Positions 46,608 through 55,187 of a stretch of 64,000 bases of DNA are shown piece after piece (the first letter of the stretch is position 1; each line of letters begins with the position of its first letter). The stretch spans positions 1-64,000 of the forward strand of contig NZ_CAAF010000019.1 in assembly GCF_000359125.1 (NCBI RefSeq). Reading direction: 5' to 3'. Both the position numbers and the translations under genes were made by a program. The notes beneath the pieces were generated by a model. That model was given only the letters and a program-made list of their open reading frames with translations, had not been told where the DNA came from and searched no databases. This DNA comes from Mesorhizobium sp. STM 4661. Its GTDB lineage: Bacteria; Pseudomonadota; Alphaproteobacteria; Rhizobiales; Rhizobiaceae.

Positions 46608-47012
46608 TCAGGCGGCCGGCTCGAATTTCAGCGCCACGCCGTTGATGCAGTAGCGCAGACCGGTCGGCGGCGGGCCGTCCTCGAAGACATGGCCGAGATG
46701 GCTGCCGCAACGGGCGCAGTGGCATTCGGTGCGAACCATGCCATAGCCGCGGTCGCTCGTGGTCTCGACCGAACCGGGCACCGGGTCGTTGAAGCTCGGC
46801 CAGCCGGTGCCGCTCTCGAACTTCAGCCTGGATTCGAACAGCGGCTGGTCGCAGCCGACGCAGGAAAAGGTGCCGGCGCGCTTCTCGTAGAGCAGGGCGC
46901 AGCTTCCCGGCCGCTCGGTGCCGTGGTTGCGCATGACGGCATATTGCTCCGGTGTCAGCCGGGCGCGCCATTCGGCGTCGGTGCGGGTGACGGGATAAGT
47001 GTGGGTGTCCAT
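46608..47012 (-). CDS. msrB: Peptide methionine-R-sulfoxide reductase
   Basis: A 134-aa repair enzyme reducing methionine-R-sulfoxide. Zinc cysteines are in CVGCDQPLF and CARCGSHLGHVFEDG. The catalytic cysteine is in RYCINGVALKF, and GTGWPSFNDPV is the substrate loop. Standard length, complete. It is a single gene; no msrA nearby. Confidence 0.96.
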   Translation of the reverse strand: MDTHTYPVTRTDAEWRARLTPEQYAVMRNHGTERPGSCALLYEKRAGTFSCVGCDQPLFESRLKFESGTGWPSFNDPVPGSVETTSDRGYGMVRTECHCARCGSHLGHVFEDGPPPTGLRYCINGVALKFEPAA

Positions 47013-47110
47013 CGAAATCTCCTCAGTCTTGGCGGCTCGTTATTGGTTGCAGTGATATTCGCACGAAGATAGGCATTTGTTACGGCGTTTGCCCGCACTT
47101 CGATCGTGCC

Positions 47111-47908
47111 TCAAGCGATCGCCGCGAGATAGCGCGTGACGGATGCATTGAATGCTGTCCTTGCGTCGCCGATGACGTTCTGGTGCCACCATGCGCCATG
47201 GATATGGTCGAACTCGAACGGCTCCAGCGCCGCCGCAATGCGGGACACTGCCGTTGCGTTCAGTGGAATGTGGTTCGGGTAGCTGTACATGAAGCTGACA
47301 TGGCGGCGCGTCGGCGTCACCTGCACCGTGTCGCCGGTCAGCATGGCGTTGCCGCCGTCGCGTTTCCAGTGCAGCACCTGGCTGCCGGCAAAGTGGCCGC
47401 CGCAGCGGATAAGTGTCAGCGAAGGGTTTATGGCCCGCGTCTCGCCCTGCCAAGCGATGATCGCCGGATGTGGCCGCATGATCCATTTGCGGTCATCGGC
47501 GTGCAGATAGATCGGCACGCCGCCAAACGCCTCGCTCCACTCGACCATCGCCGAATAGAAGTGGCAGTGCGAAATGGCGATCGCCGCGAGGCCGCCCCGC
47601 CAGTTGATCTCGGCGACCGCCTCATCGCTGACCATCGAGATGCAGTCCCACAGCACGTTGCCGTGCGGCGTTTCGACCAGCAGTGCCCGCTGGCCGATGG
47701 CGAAGCGTGGCTCGATGCCTAAGGCAAGCACGCCGGCATCGTCCTTCATCACAAGCCGATGCCCGGCCGCGAGCGCTTCCGGGGTGATCCAGGCCTGGCC
47801 TTCCCAGCGCACATATTGCCGCTCGTCTTCGCAGACCGGGCAGCGTTCTGGGGGCGCTTCGCTCGCTGCGAATTGGACACCGCATTGCAGGCAGAGGAAG
47901 CAGGTCAT
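47111..47908 (-). CDS. MBL-fold protein with N-terminal zinc ribbon
   Basis: A 265-aa protein. The first 25 residues (CLQCGVQF ... CPVCEDERQYV) form a four-cysteine zinc ribbon. The rest is a metallo-beta-lactamase fold with GGHFAGSQVLHW and MLTGDTVQVTP. The usual HxHxDH block reads HCHFYSA, so the Asp and third His are missing and at most one metal site may form. Similar rubredoxin-like MBL hydrolases are common in Rhizobiales. Activity is uncertain. Confidence 0.85.
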   Translation of the reverse strand: MTCFLCLQCGVQFAASEAPPERCPVCEDERQYVRWEGQAWITPEALAAGHRLVMKDDAGVLALGIEPRFAIGQRALLVETPHGNVLWDCISMVSDEAVAEINWRGGLAAIAISHCHFYSAMVEWSEAFGGVPIYLHADDRKWIMRPHPAIIAWQGETRAINPSLTLIRCGGHFAGSQVLHWKRDGGNAMLTGDTVQVTPTRRHVSFMYSYPNHIPLNATAVSRIAAALEPFEFDHIHGAWWHQNVIGDARTAFNASVTRYLAAIA

Positions 47909-47933
47909 GATGGCTCCAGTGATGGGAAATCGC

Positions 47934-49124
47934 TCAGTGCTTTCGCGAAAGCTGCTTCGTCGCGGCTTCGAGGCCGGAGAGCGTTAGCGGAAACATTCGG
48001 CCGCCGAAGATGTCGCGGATCATGGCGATCGAATGGGTGTAACCCCAGTTCTTCTGGCTTTCCGGGTTGAGCCATACCGCGTTCGGCCATTGCTGCAGCA
48101 GGCGGCCGAGCCAGACGGCGCCGGCCTCGGGGTTCCAATGCTCTACCGAGCCGCCGGGATGCGCGATCTCATAAGGGCTCATCGAGGCGTCGCCGACGAC
48201 GATCACCTTGTAGTCGGGACCATATTTGTGAAGGAGGTCGAAGGTCGCAATCACCTCCGCATGGCGGCGGCGATTGTCCTTCCATACGCCCTCGTAGAGG
48301 CAGTTGTGGAAATAGAAATATTCGAGCTGGCGAAATTCGGCGCGGGCGGCCGAAAACAGCTCCTCGACGCTCCGGACGTGATCGTCCATCGAGCCGCCGA
48401 CATCGAAGAACATCAGGAGTTTCACCGCGTTGCGCCGCTCGGGCCGCGTCTTGACGTCGAGATAGCCATGCTCGGCGGTGGCATGGATGGTGCCGGGCAG
48501 GTCGAACTCTTCCTCGGCGCCCTCGCGCACCCAGCGGCGCAGCCGCTTCAGCGCGACCTTGATGTTGCGGGTGCCGAGTTCGACGGCGTCGTCGAAATTC
48601 CTGAACTCGCGCTTGTCCCAGACTTTGACCGCGCGGCGGTGGCGGCTTTCGTGCTGGCCGATGCGCACGCCTTCGGGGTTGTAGCCATGGGCGCCGAAGG
48701 GCGAGGTGCCGCCGGTGCCGATCCATTTCGAACCGCCCTGATGGCGGCCTTTTTGCTCTTCCAGCCGCTTTTTCAGCGTCTCCATCAGCTTGTCGAAACC
48801 GCCGAGCGCCTCGACCAGCTTTTTCTCCTCGTCGGTCAGATGCTTTTCGGCTAGGCGGCGCAGCCATTCCTCCGGGATGTTAGCGGCATCGACCGCGTTT
48901 TCGCCTGCCAGCGCCTCGACGCCTTTGAAGATGTGCGAAAAGACCTGGTCGAAGCGGTCGATGTGGCGCTCGTCCTTCACCAGGGCTGTGCGCGCGAGGT
49001 AATAAAAACCCTCGACGTCATAATCGACCAATCCTGCTTCCAGACCTTCCAGCAGCGACAGATATTCCCGCAGCGAAACGGGAACGCGTGCTGCCTTCAG
49101 TTCGAGGAAGAAGGGGATGAACAA
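47934..49124 (-). CDS. VWA-domain protein (CoxE-like), MoxR partner
   Basis: A 396-aa cytosolic protein. The N-terminal MFIPFFLELKAARVPVSLRE and the C-terminal VWA domain with the metal-ion site DVGGSMDDHVRS match the family that pairs with MoxR ATPases. Such pairs act as chaperone-like systems inserting cofactors or maturing oxidases. It starts with TTG at 49124, 4 nt after the HicB-like gene's stop. The MoxR gene lies 0.8 kb upstream on the same strand. The TTG start where an ATG is expected and the intervening genes suggest a disturbed operon. Confidence 0.9.
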   Translation of the reverse strand: MFIPFFLELKAARVPVSLREYLSLLEGLEAGLVDYDVEGFYYLARTALVKDERHIDRFDQVFSHIFKGVEALAGENAVDAANIPEEWLRRLAEKHLTDEEKKLVEALGGFDKLMETLKKRLEEQKGRHQGGSKWIGTGGTSPFGAHGYNPEGVRIGQHESRHRRAVKVWDKREFRNFDDAVELGTRNIKVALKRLRRWVREGAEEEFDLPGTIHATAEHGYLDVKTRPERRNAVKLLMFFDVGGSMDDHVRSVEELFSAARAEFRQLEYFYFHNCLYEGVWKDNRRRHAEVIATFDLLHKYGPDYKVIVVGDASMSPYEIAHPGGSVEHWNPEAGAVWLGRLLQQWPNAVWLNPESQKNWGYTHSIAMIRDIFGGRMFPLTLSGLEAATKQLSRKH

Positions 49125-49127
49125 TTG

Positions 49128-49388
49128 CTATCTGTGCCTCAAGATCACGGCGGATTCACCCCCGGCACTGTCGATTTCACCGGATCGCAGCAGATCCGCT
49201 ACCGTACTTGGATCGGGTATGGGCAAGTGCCTTGCAGTACGCGCTTCGGCCCATTCGCGCATGGCAGACGTAGCGTCGGCAATTGCTTCCCCGGGGCTTG
49301 CGCCGCCACCGTGGCAGCCGGGAAGATCGCGCACCCGCACTCCCCAGACGTCATCTGCGCCATCCAGAATTGCGACATAGCGGATCAT
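49128..49388 (-). CDS. HicB-like antitoxin-type protein, no HicA nearby
   Basis: An 86-aa protein. The N-terminal IRYVAILDGADDVWGVRVRD and LPGCHGGGASPGEAIADATS are the HicB fold. The C-terminal DNA-binding HTH or RHH of full HicB proteins (~110-140 aa) is absent. No HicA (double-stranded-RNA-binding toxin) is beside it. It may be an orphan or truncated antitoxin. It sits between the GNAT and VWA genes on the same strand, ending 4 nt before the VWA start. Confidence 0.82.
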   Translation of the reverse strand: MIRYVAILDGADDVWGVRVRDLPGCHGGGASPGEAIADATSAMREWAEARTARHLPIPDPSTVADLLRSGEIDSAGGESAVILRHR

Positions 49389-49425
49389 TCAGCTCGTTCC
49401 CAGGCTACTTCAACCGCGCCTGCCA

Positions 49426-49872
49426 TTATAGCAGATCGTACTCGATGAAGCCGGTCCGCCGCGCGACATAGTCGTAGAGCTTGCGCGCGGTGGCGTTGGT
49501 CTCGTGGGTCATCCAGTAGACGTTCTTGACGCCGATCTTGCCGGCTTCCTGCTTGACCGCTTCGATGAGGGCGGCACCCACGCCCTTGCCGCGCACCTCG
49601 GGGTCGGCGAACAGGTCCTGCAGATAGCAGTTGTTTATCTGCGACCAGCAGGAGCGATGATAGAGATAGTGGGTGAGGCCGACCGCCTTGCCGTCGAGGG
49701 TGGCGATGAACCCCTTCGGCTCGAACTCGCCCGCCGTGAACAGCCGCTTCCAGGTGATGGCGTAGATCTCTTCCGGCAGCTTGGTTTCGTAGAAGGTGAG
49801 ATAGGCGGTCCACAGACGTTGCCAGTCGGCATGGTCGGATTGCGCCAAGGGGCGGATGGTGATCTCGGTCAT
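49426..49872 (-). CDS. GNAT acetyltransferase
   Basis: A 148-aa protein. ITIRPLAQSDHADWQRLWTA is the GNAT N-terminus; DLFADPEVRGKGVGAALIEA is the acetyl-CoA loop (motif A), and KNVYWMTHETNATARKLYDY is the C-terminal half. Complete. The substrate is unknown. It lies between the MoxR and HicB-like genes. Confidence 0.9.
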   Translation of the reverse strand: MTEITIRPLAQSDHADWQRLWTAYLTFYETKLPEEIYAITWKRLFTAGEFEPKGFIATLDGKAVGLTHYLYHRSCWSQINNCYLQDLFADPEVRGKGVGAALIEAVKQEAGKIGVKNVYWMTHETNATARKLYDYVARRTGFIEYDLL

Positions 49873-49950
49873 TTCGCTCTCCTGTGAAGTTCAGGTCCGA
49901 GGCTGCCTTGCCGTTTGCCTTGCGGCAACGGTCCACAGCGGGAGAAACCG

Positions 49951-50790
49951 CTATTGCTGCCGTCTTGCCATGAAGGCCAATCGCTCGAACAGATGCACGT
50001 CCTGTTCGTTCTTCAGCAATGCGCCGTGCAGCTTGGGCAGCGCGTTCTTAGGGTCGGCGCGCAGATCCTCCGGCGCGATGTCGTCGGCGACCAGCAGCCT
50101 TATCCAGTCGAGCGCCTCGGAGGTCGAGGGCTTCTTCTTCAGGCCCGGCACTTCGCGGATCGCGTAGAACTGGGTGAGGGCGGCGCGCACCAGGTTCTGT
50201 TTGATGCCGGGATAGTGGACGTCGACGATCCGGTGCAGCGTGTCGACATCGGGGAAGCGGATATAGTGGAAGAAGCAGCGGCGCAGGAAGGCATCCGGCA
50301 GTTCCTTCTCGTTGTTGGAGGTGATGATGACGATCGGCCTGACTGCCGCGCGGATGGTCTCGCCGGTCTCGTAGACGAAGAACTCCATGCGATCGAGTTC
50401 CTGCAGCAAGTCGTTGGGGAACTCGATATCGGCCTTGTCGATCTCGTCGATCAGAAGCACGACCTTCTTGCCAGCCGCGAACGCCTCCCACAATTTGCCG
50501 CGCTTGATGTAGTTCTTGATGTCGTTGAAGCGGTCGTCGCCGAGCTGGCTGTCGCGCAATCGCGAGACGGCATCATACTCGTAAAGACCCTGCTGTGCTC
50601 GGGTCGTCGATTTGACGTGCCATTCGATCAGGTCGAGGCCAAGCGCGGCCGCCACCTGGCGGGCAAGTTCGGTCTTGCCGGTGCCGGGCTCGCCCTTGAC
50701 CAGCAATGGCCGTTCCAGCGCGATCGCCGCGTTGACCGCCACCATCAGATCCTTGTCGGCGACATAGGCCGCCGTGCCTTCAAAACGCAT
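49951..50790 (-). CDS. MoxR-family AAA ATPase
   Basis: A 279-aa AAA+ protein. Walker A GEPGTGKTELARQ, Walker B VVLLIDEIDKADIEFPNDLL and sensor VIITSNNEKELPDAFLRRC are all intact. It is the usual partner of the VWA protein at 47934-49124, from which it is separated by two small genes. MoxR/VWA pairs probably mature metal- or cofactor-dependent enzymes. It is divergent from 6S RNA. Confidence 0.93.
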   Translation of the reverse strand: MRFEGTAAYVADKDLMVAVNAAIALERPLLVKGEPGTGKTELARQVAAALGLDLIEWHVKSTTRAQQGLYEYDAVSRLRDSQLGDDRFNDIKNYIKRGKLWEAFAAGKKVVLLIDEIDKADIEFPNDLLQELDRMEFFVYETGETIRAAVRPIVIITSNNEKELPDAFLRRCFFHYIRFPDVDTLHRIVDVHYPGIKQNLVRAALTQFYAIREVPGLKKKPSTSEALDWIRLLVADDIAPEDLRADPKNALPKLHGALLKNEQDVHLFERLAFMARRQQ

Positions 50791-50957
50791 TTCTGCTCCT
50801 CGGTTTTCCGGCGACCGTAAGGAGACGACCTAGCCAGTGCAAGCGCCGCGGCCAAGGGCGTGGCGGAACTTCGTGGCGATGCTGCCTATCAGCCAAGGAT
50901 TTGCAGCGAATTGCCCTGCCGTTCTCTGGCGCTTGGCCGGCCATCGGCCTATATTGG

Positions 50958-51120
50958 TGGTGACGGTCTGCGCTTCCCGGCAGGAGACACTTTTCCCCGG
51001 GGCCTTAACGATCCTTAGGGAGCTGTCCCTGGGAAGACCCGTGGGTTTTCTCACACGGCGCCCACCTACTTTGTAGGCACCCGGGATCGACTTCTCCACC
51101 GGTTGTGTGGATCGTCACCA
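50958..51120 (+). ncRNA. ssrS: 6S RNA
   Basis: It lies immediately upstream of 5-formyl-THF cyclo-ligase, the conserved location of ssrS. TGGTGACG (50958-50965) pairs with CGTCACCA (51113-51120), closing the ~163-nt molecule. CTTCCCGG / CCGGGATCG and CTACTTTGTAG form internal stems leaving a large bubble, the promoter mimic. A TATATT -10 box lies at 50949-50954. It binds RNA polymerase holoenzyme in stationary phase. Ends are approximate. The remainder of the 519-base gap (50791-50948 and 51121-51309) shows no gene. Confidence 0.85.
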
Positions 51121-51309
51121 TCGGAAAGGCCATATTTGGCTGGTTTTGTCGTCGCGCCGTTTGTGTGGAGCTCACGAACGAAAAGTTCGCTCCGCCGATC
51201 TCATTTTGCATGATCTTTTCACCGAACTGCTGACACTTCGGTGGATCATGCTGTAGAAAACGTCGCTCCTAAGACTCCATCCAAATCTGACCTTTTCTAT
51301 CGTCGGCGC

Positions 51310-51897
51310 ATGACATCCTCGAAAGACCTCAAAAAACAGCTGCGCAAGCAAGCACTCGGGCGCCGCGATGCGCTCGACGAATTCTGGCGTGTGGAAGTTG
51401 CGCTTGAAATGGCCGAGACGGCGCGGGATCACCTCGATGTCGAGCCGGGTCAGGTCGTTTCCGGCTTCTGGCCGATGCGCTCGGAGGTCGATGTTCGACC
51501 GTTGTTGTTCGCCTTGCGCGAGAAGGGCGCACGGCTCTGCCTGCCGGCCATACTCGACAAGACCACCATCGTGTTTCGCGAACTGGTGCGTGGTGCGCCG
51601 ATGGTCGATATGGGGTTCGGCACCGTCGGGCCGCATGAGGAAGCTGCGGTGCTCGATCCCTCGGTGATGCTGGTGCCGCTCGCCGCCTTCGATGCGCGCG
51701 GCCACCGCATCGGCTACGGCGCCGGCTATTATGACCGTGCGATCGCCAGGCTGGTCGACAAGGGGCGGCCGCCCCGGCTGATCGGCATCGCCTTCGACTG
51801 CCAGGAGGTGGCGCTGGTCCCGGATGAGGACCATGACGTGATCATACCGGAAATACTCACCGAGAGCGGGTTGCGCCGCTTCGCGTCAGGATTGTAG
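51310..51897 (+). CDS. ygfA: 5-formyltetrahydrofolate cyclo-ligase
   Basis: A 195-aa ATP-dependent enzyme of the folate pool. The start MTSSKDLKKQLRKQALGRRD is chosen. VSGFWPMRSEVDVRPLL and GYGAGYYDRAIARL are the family landmarks (GxGxGYYDR nucleotide site). It follows 6S RNA with ~190 nt between; co-transcription with ssrS is common in proteobacteria. yfcE-like ymdB follows 57 nt downstream. Confidence 0.95.
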   Translation: MTSSKDLKKQLRKQALGRRDALDEFWRVEVALEMAETARDHLDVEPGQVVSGFWPMRSEVDVRPLLFALREKGARLCLPAILDKTTIVFRELVRGAPMVDMGFGTVGPHEEAAVLDPSVMLVPLAAFDARGHRIGYGAGYYDRAIARLVDKGRPPRLIGIAFDCQEVALVPDEDHDVIIPEILTESGLRRFASGL

Positions 51898-51954
51898 ATA
51901 GAATCTTTGAACGCATGATCTTTCAGAAAGTCATGCTGCTTTTTCAGGAACTAG

Positions 51955-52779
51955 ATGAGACTTCTCTTCCTCGGTGACATGGTCGGCAAGACGGGACGCA
52001 CGGCGGTTTGGGAACAGCTGCCCGGCCTGATCTCCGATTTCAAGCTCGACTTCGTCATCGTCAATGGCGAGAACGCCGCCGGCGGCTTCGGCATCACCGA
52101 GGAGATCTTTCGCGAGACGATTGCGGCTGGTGCGGATGTCGTCACCACCGGCAACCATGTCTGGGACCAGCGCGATGCGCTGATCTTCGCGCCGCGCGAG
52201 GAGCGCTTTCTGCGCCCCTCGAATTTTCCCAAGGGCACGCCCGGGCGCGGCTCAGGCGTCTATATCGCCAGGAACGGCGCGCGCGTACTGGTCGCCAACA
52301 TCATGGGCCGGGTGTTCATGCATCCCGAGCTCGACGATCCGTTCCAGGCCGGCGAGCGCGAACTGGCGGCCTGCCCGCTCAGCGAGCAGGCCGATGTTGT
52401 CGTTATAGACTTCCATGCCGAGGCGACCTCGGAAAAAATGTGCTTTGCGCATTTCGTCGATGGTCGCGCCAGCCTGGTCGTCGGCACCCACACACACATG
52501 CCGACCGGCGACCACCAGATCCTCAACGGCGGCACCGGCTATATTTCCGACGCCGGCATGTGCGGCGATTATGATTCCTCGCTCGGCATGGACAAGGAGG
52601 AGCCGCTCAACCGGTTTTTGTCGAAGGTGCCCAAAGGTCGTTTCGAGGCGGCGACCGGACCGGCGACATTGTGCGGCGTCGGCGCCGAGATTTCCGACCG
52701 CACCGGCCTGACCGAACGGATCGCGCCGTTTCGCCGCGGTCCGCGGCTGGAAGAAACCGCGCCGTCCTTCTGGTCGTGA
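51955..52779 (+). CDS. YmdB-like metallophosphoesterase (TIGR00282)
   Basis: A 274-aa calcineurin-like enzyme. MRLLFLGDMVGKTGRTAVWE, VNGENAAGGFGIT, TTGNHVWDQRDA and VVGTHTHMPTGDHQIL supply the metal ligands in the family order. Relatives are cyclic-nucleotide phosphodiesterases (Bacillus YmdB). Full length. It follows ygfA in the same direction and is probably co-transcribed with it. Confidence 0.94.
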   Translation: MRLLFLGDMVGKTGRTAVWEQLPGLISDFKLDFVIVNGENAAGGFGITEEIFRETIAAGADVVTTGNHVWDQRDALIFAPREERFLRPSNFPKGTPGRGSGVYIARNGARVLVANIMGRVFMHPELDDPFQAGERELAACPLSEQADVVVIDFHAEATSEKMCFAHFVDGRASLVVGTHTHMPTGDHQILNGGTGYISDAGMCGDYDSSLGMDKEEPLNRFLSKVPKGRFEAATGPATLCGVGAEISDRTGLTERIAPFRRGPRLEETAPSFWS

Positions 52780-52849
52780 CATTGATATAGACGCTTGCAA
52801 TACCTAATTGCCGACGAAACTGCTCTAGATCGTAGAGGGGACGACCTCC

Positions 52850-53617
52850 ATGCAGCTCATCGAATTCCTGGCGCCGCATTTTGCCTTTGTCTCCGACCCG
52901 ACCGCGTGGGTCGCGCTGCTGACGCTGGTGGTGCTGGAGGTCGTGCTCGGCATCGACAATCTGATCTTCATCTCGATCCTCACCAACAAGCTGCCGGAAG
53001 GGCAGCGGGCTCAGGCCCGGCGGCTCGGCATCTCGGCCGCGCTGATCATGCGGCTGGTGCTGCTGGCCACCATCTCGATCATCGTCCAGCTGACCACGCC
53101 GGTATTCACGGCCTTCGGCCACGGCTATTCGTGGCGCGATCTCATCCTGATCGCTGGCGGCCTGTTCCTGGTCTGGAAGGCGACCAAGGAAATCCACCAT
53201 ACGGTCGATCCTGACGATCATAAGGACACGATGATGGGTGAGACGCTGCAGATCTCGCTCGCCGGCGCCATCTTCCAGATCCTGCTGCTCGACCTCGTCT
53301 TCTCGATCGATTCGATCATCACCGCCGTCGGCATGACCGACGAGATCGCCATCATGTACATCGCCGTGATCGTGGCGGTGACCGTTATGATGCTGGCGGC
53401 CGGACCGCTCGCCGATTTCATCGCCAAGAACCCGAGCATCGTCATGCTGGCACTGGGTTTCCTCCTGATGATAGGCATGACGCTGATCGCCGACGGCATG
53501 GGCTACCACGTGCCGAAGGGCTACATCTACGCGGCCATGGGTTTTTCGGCGCTGGTCGAGGGGCTCAACATGCTGTCCCGGCGGCGGAAGAAGGCAAAGT
53601 CCGGCGGCGGGCATTGA
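52850..53617 (+). CDS. TerC-family membrane protein
   Basis: A 255-aa protein with seven or so hydrophobic segments. [18 protein letters not shown] and [17 protein letters not shown] are the duplicated TerC motif with acidic residues within the membrane, suggested to bind metal. It ends in the basic [12 protein letters not shown]. TerC proteins are linked to tellurite resistance and manganese export. A short ORF follows 3 nt after the stop. Confidence 0.94.
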   Translation: MQLIEFLAPHFAFVSDPTAWVALLTLVVLEVVLGIDNLIFISILTNKLPEGQRAQARRLGISAALIMRLVLLATISIIVQLTTPVFTAFGHGYSWRDLILIAGGLFLVWKATKEIHHTVDPDDHKDTMMGETLQISLAGAIFQILLLDLVFSIDSIITAVGMTDEIAIMYIAVIVAVTVMMLAAGPLADFIAKNPSIVMLALGFLLMIGMTLIADGMGYHVPKGYIYAAMGFSALVEGLNMLSRRRKKAKSGGGH

Positions 53618-53620
53618 GCT

Positions 53621-53773
53621 ATGACCACCAAGGATCTTAGCCAGGATCAGCTCGATCAGCTGGCGAGGCTGGCCGATTTGCCTGACCGTGAGATCGATAC
53701 TTCGGACATTCCGGAAGCTCCGGCCGAGAATTGGCTTCAAGCTCGCCGTGGGCAGGAAAAGCGGCGATCCTGA
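53621..53773 (+). CDS. 50-aa ORF, BrnA-like or antitoxin-like
   Basis: ATG at 53621, 3 nt after the terC stop (GAGCT upstream), TGA at 53771. It begins MTTKDLSQDQLDQLARL and contains DREIDTSDIPEAPAENW before a basic tail. The DxxDIPE...W pattern is that of short BrnA-type antitoxin tails, but no BrnT toxin is adjacent. It may be an orphan antitoxin or a small partner of TerC. Codon use is normal for the region, so I believe it is translated. Confidence 0.6.
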   Translation: MTTKDLSQDQLDQLARLADLPDREIDTSDIPEAPAENWLQARRGQEKRRS

Positions 53774-53780
53774 GCCGGTT

Positions 53781-54269
53781 CTAGTTCGCCGGCACGCCCT
53801 TCGGGTGGCGGTCGCCGATCAGGCCAAGCGTCAGGCCTTGTTCAAGCCATGCCTTGGCGCCGGCTAGCACGAGCGTGAAGCCGCCGGTCGAGCCGACTGC
53901 CTCTTTCACCTGCTCGTCGCCATTGCCGGCAAAGCCGAAATTTCGGACCTCGATAAAGGTGGCGCTCCCGGGCATTTCGGTAAAGGTCCAGACCACGGTG
54001 GTCGGCGGCTCGCTCCACTGCATGACGATCTTCTTGTCCTTGACGATCTCGCTGACATCGACCGTCGCCGAGACGTCGTACATGCGCCATTCCCAGCGGA
54101 CTTGCTTGCCGCCGTCCAGCCGGCCGCTGCCGTGCGTGAACCAGAATTTCGTGGTGATCGCCGGATCGACGATGGCCTCGAACACCTCCGCGACCGGCCG
54201 CCGGATCAGCATGCCGGCTTCGGCTGCCGGGTTTTCGCGGATCTCCAATGGGATGCTCCTTTCAGGCAT
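53781..54269 (-). CDS. SRPBCC (AHSA1-type) protein
   Basis: A 162-aa START/Bet v1-like protein: IRRPVAEVFEAIVDPAITTK, FWFTHGSGRLDGGKQVRWEW and GFTLVLAGAKAWLEQGLTLG. This fold binds hydrophobic ligands. It is the last gene of a three-gene operon read from 55140 to 53781 (SRPBCC, VOC, SRPBCC) that faces an ArsR regulator. The exact ligand is unknown. Confidence 0.9.
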   Translation of the reverse strand: MPERSIPLEIRENPAAEAGMLIRRPVAEVFEAIVDPAITTKFWFTHGSGRLDGGKQVRWEWRMYDVSATVDVSEIVKDKKIVMQWSEPPTTVVWTFTEMPGSATFIEVRNFGFAGNGDEQVKEAVGSTGGFTLVLAGAKAWLEQGLTLGLIGDRHPKGVPAN

Positions 54270-54275
54270 TGACGC

Positions 54276-54638
54276 TCACCAGGCGTCGGGTTCGCGCACC
54301 ATGTGAACGATGTTGGCCGGATTGGTGATCCAGCCGCCGCGGAAGCCCTCGCCCAAAGGCTCGATGGCGTCGCAACGCGCGACACCGGCCTTGGCGAGAT
54401 GACCGGCGGCGGCCGGAAAATCGTCGGTGAAGAGTTCAAGCCAGACCTCGGCCTGGCTCAGCATCGGTGCTTCATCGATCCACAGGCGGTTGGGGCCGAG
54501 CTCAAAGCCGATTGCCGGCGCCTTGGCGGTGAACGGCGTCAAGCCGACGACGTCGCGGTAGAAGGCGATCGTCTCCTGGTATTGGTGCGGGGGCACCTTC
54601 ATGGCGATGTTGATACCGCCGGTGATCTTCGTCGTCAT
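54276..54638 (-). CDS. VOC-family (glyoxalase-like) protein
   Basis: A 120-aa protein: KVPPHQYQETIAFYRDVVGL is the first beta-alpha-beta unit and VWLELFTDDFPAAAGHLAKA the second. The vicinal-oxygen-chelate fold is clear. Metal ligands are only partly visible. It lies 6 nt after the upstream gene's direction partner at 53781-54269 and 13 nt from 54652, so all three are one operon. Substrate unknown. Confidence 0.88.
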   Translation of the reverse strand: MTTKITGGINIAMKVPPHQYQETIAFYRDVVGLTPFTAKAPAIGFELGPNRLWIDEAPMLSQAEVWLELFTDDFPAAAGHLAKAGVARCDAIEPLGEGFRGGWITNPANIVHMVREPDAW

Positions 54639-54651
54639 TGCAGGCCCCTCC

Positions 54652-55140
54652 TCAAATATTGTCTTCGTTGGCGGGCTCGCCCTTCATCTCGCCGCGGTAA
54701 TAGCCGTCGCGCAGGTTGATGCCGTATTCGACATAGGCCTTCATGCAGGCCAGCATCTGCGACCAGCCCTCGCAATTGAGGTAGGATTTCTTCAGGCCGA
54801 TCGCGTCCTCGTGCCAGCCGGTCTCGGCGATGGTGACGAAGGTGCCGCCATCGTCCAGCGGCTCGAAATTCATCTCGATGCGCGTCTTGTAGGCAGGTTT
54901 TCCGTCGGCGTCGGTGGCGTCCCAGCGCAGCACGATGCGGCTGTCCTTCGTCACCTCGTCGACCTCGACCGGCACCTTGCCCCACCAGACGACGCCGGCG
55001 CCCTCCGCCAGCGGTGCGCTGGCGCCGCCGATGGTGGTGAAATAGCCGCTCAGCTTGTCCGGATTGACGACCGCGTCGAAGACTTCGGCAACCGGCTTGC
55101 CGATGCGTCCGGAAACCCTGAACCCAAGAGACATATCCAC
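54652..55140 (-). CDS. SRPBCC (AHSA1-type) protein, first gene of ArsR-controlled operon
   Basis: A 162-aa START-like protein: FRVSGRIGKPVAEVFDAVVN, PDKLSGYFTTIGG, VWWGKVPVEVDEVTKDSRIV. It is paralogous in fold to the protein at 53781-54269. ArsR-SRPBCC pairs are widespread, and the divergent ArsR start is only 45 nt away with a strong palindrome between. A role in detoxification or ligand carriage is inferred. Confidence 0.9.
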   Translation of the reverse strand: MDMSLGFRVSGRIGKPVAEVFDAVVNPDKLSGYFTTIGGASAPLAEGAGVVWWGKVPVEVDEVTKDSRIVLRWDATDADGKPAYKTRIEMNFEPLDDGGTFVTIAETGWHEDAIGLKKSYLNCEGWSQMLACMKAYVEYGINLRDGYYRGEMKGEPANEDNI

Positions 55141-55167
55141 AGCTCCTTCCTTGATCGGCTCGATGAT

Positions 55168-55187
55168 ATGTTATAGAAACATAACAT
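55168..55187. promoter_or_regulatory. ArsR operator ATGTTAT-N6-ATAACAT
   Basis: A perfect 7-bp inverted repeat with 6-nt spacing. It overlaps the arsR-type ATG and lies 27 nt before the SRPBCC start, so one site could repress both divergent genes. Confidence 0.75.
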
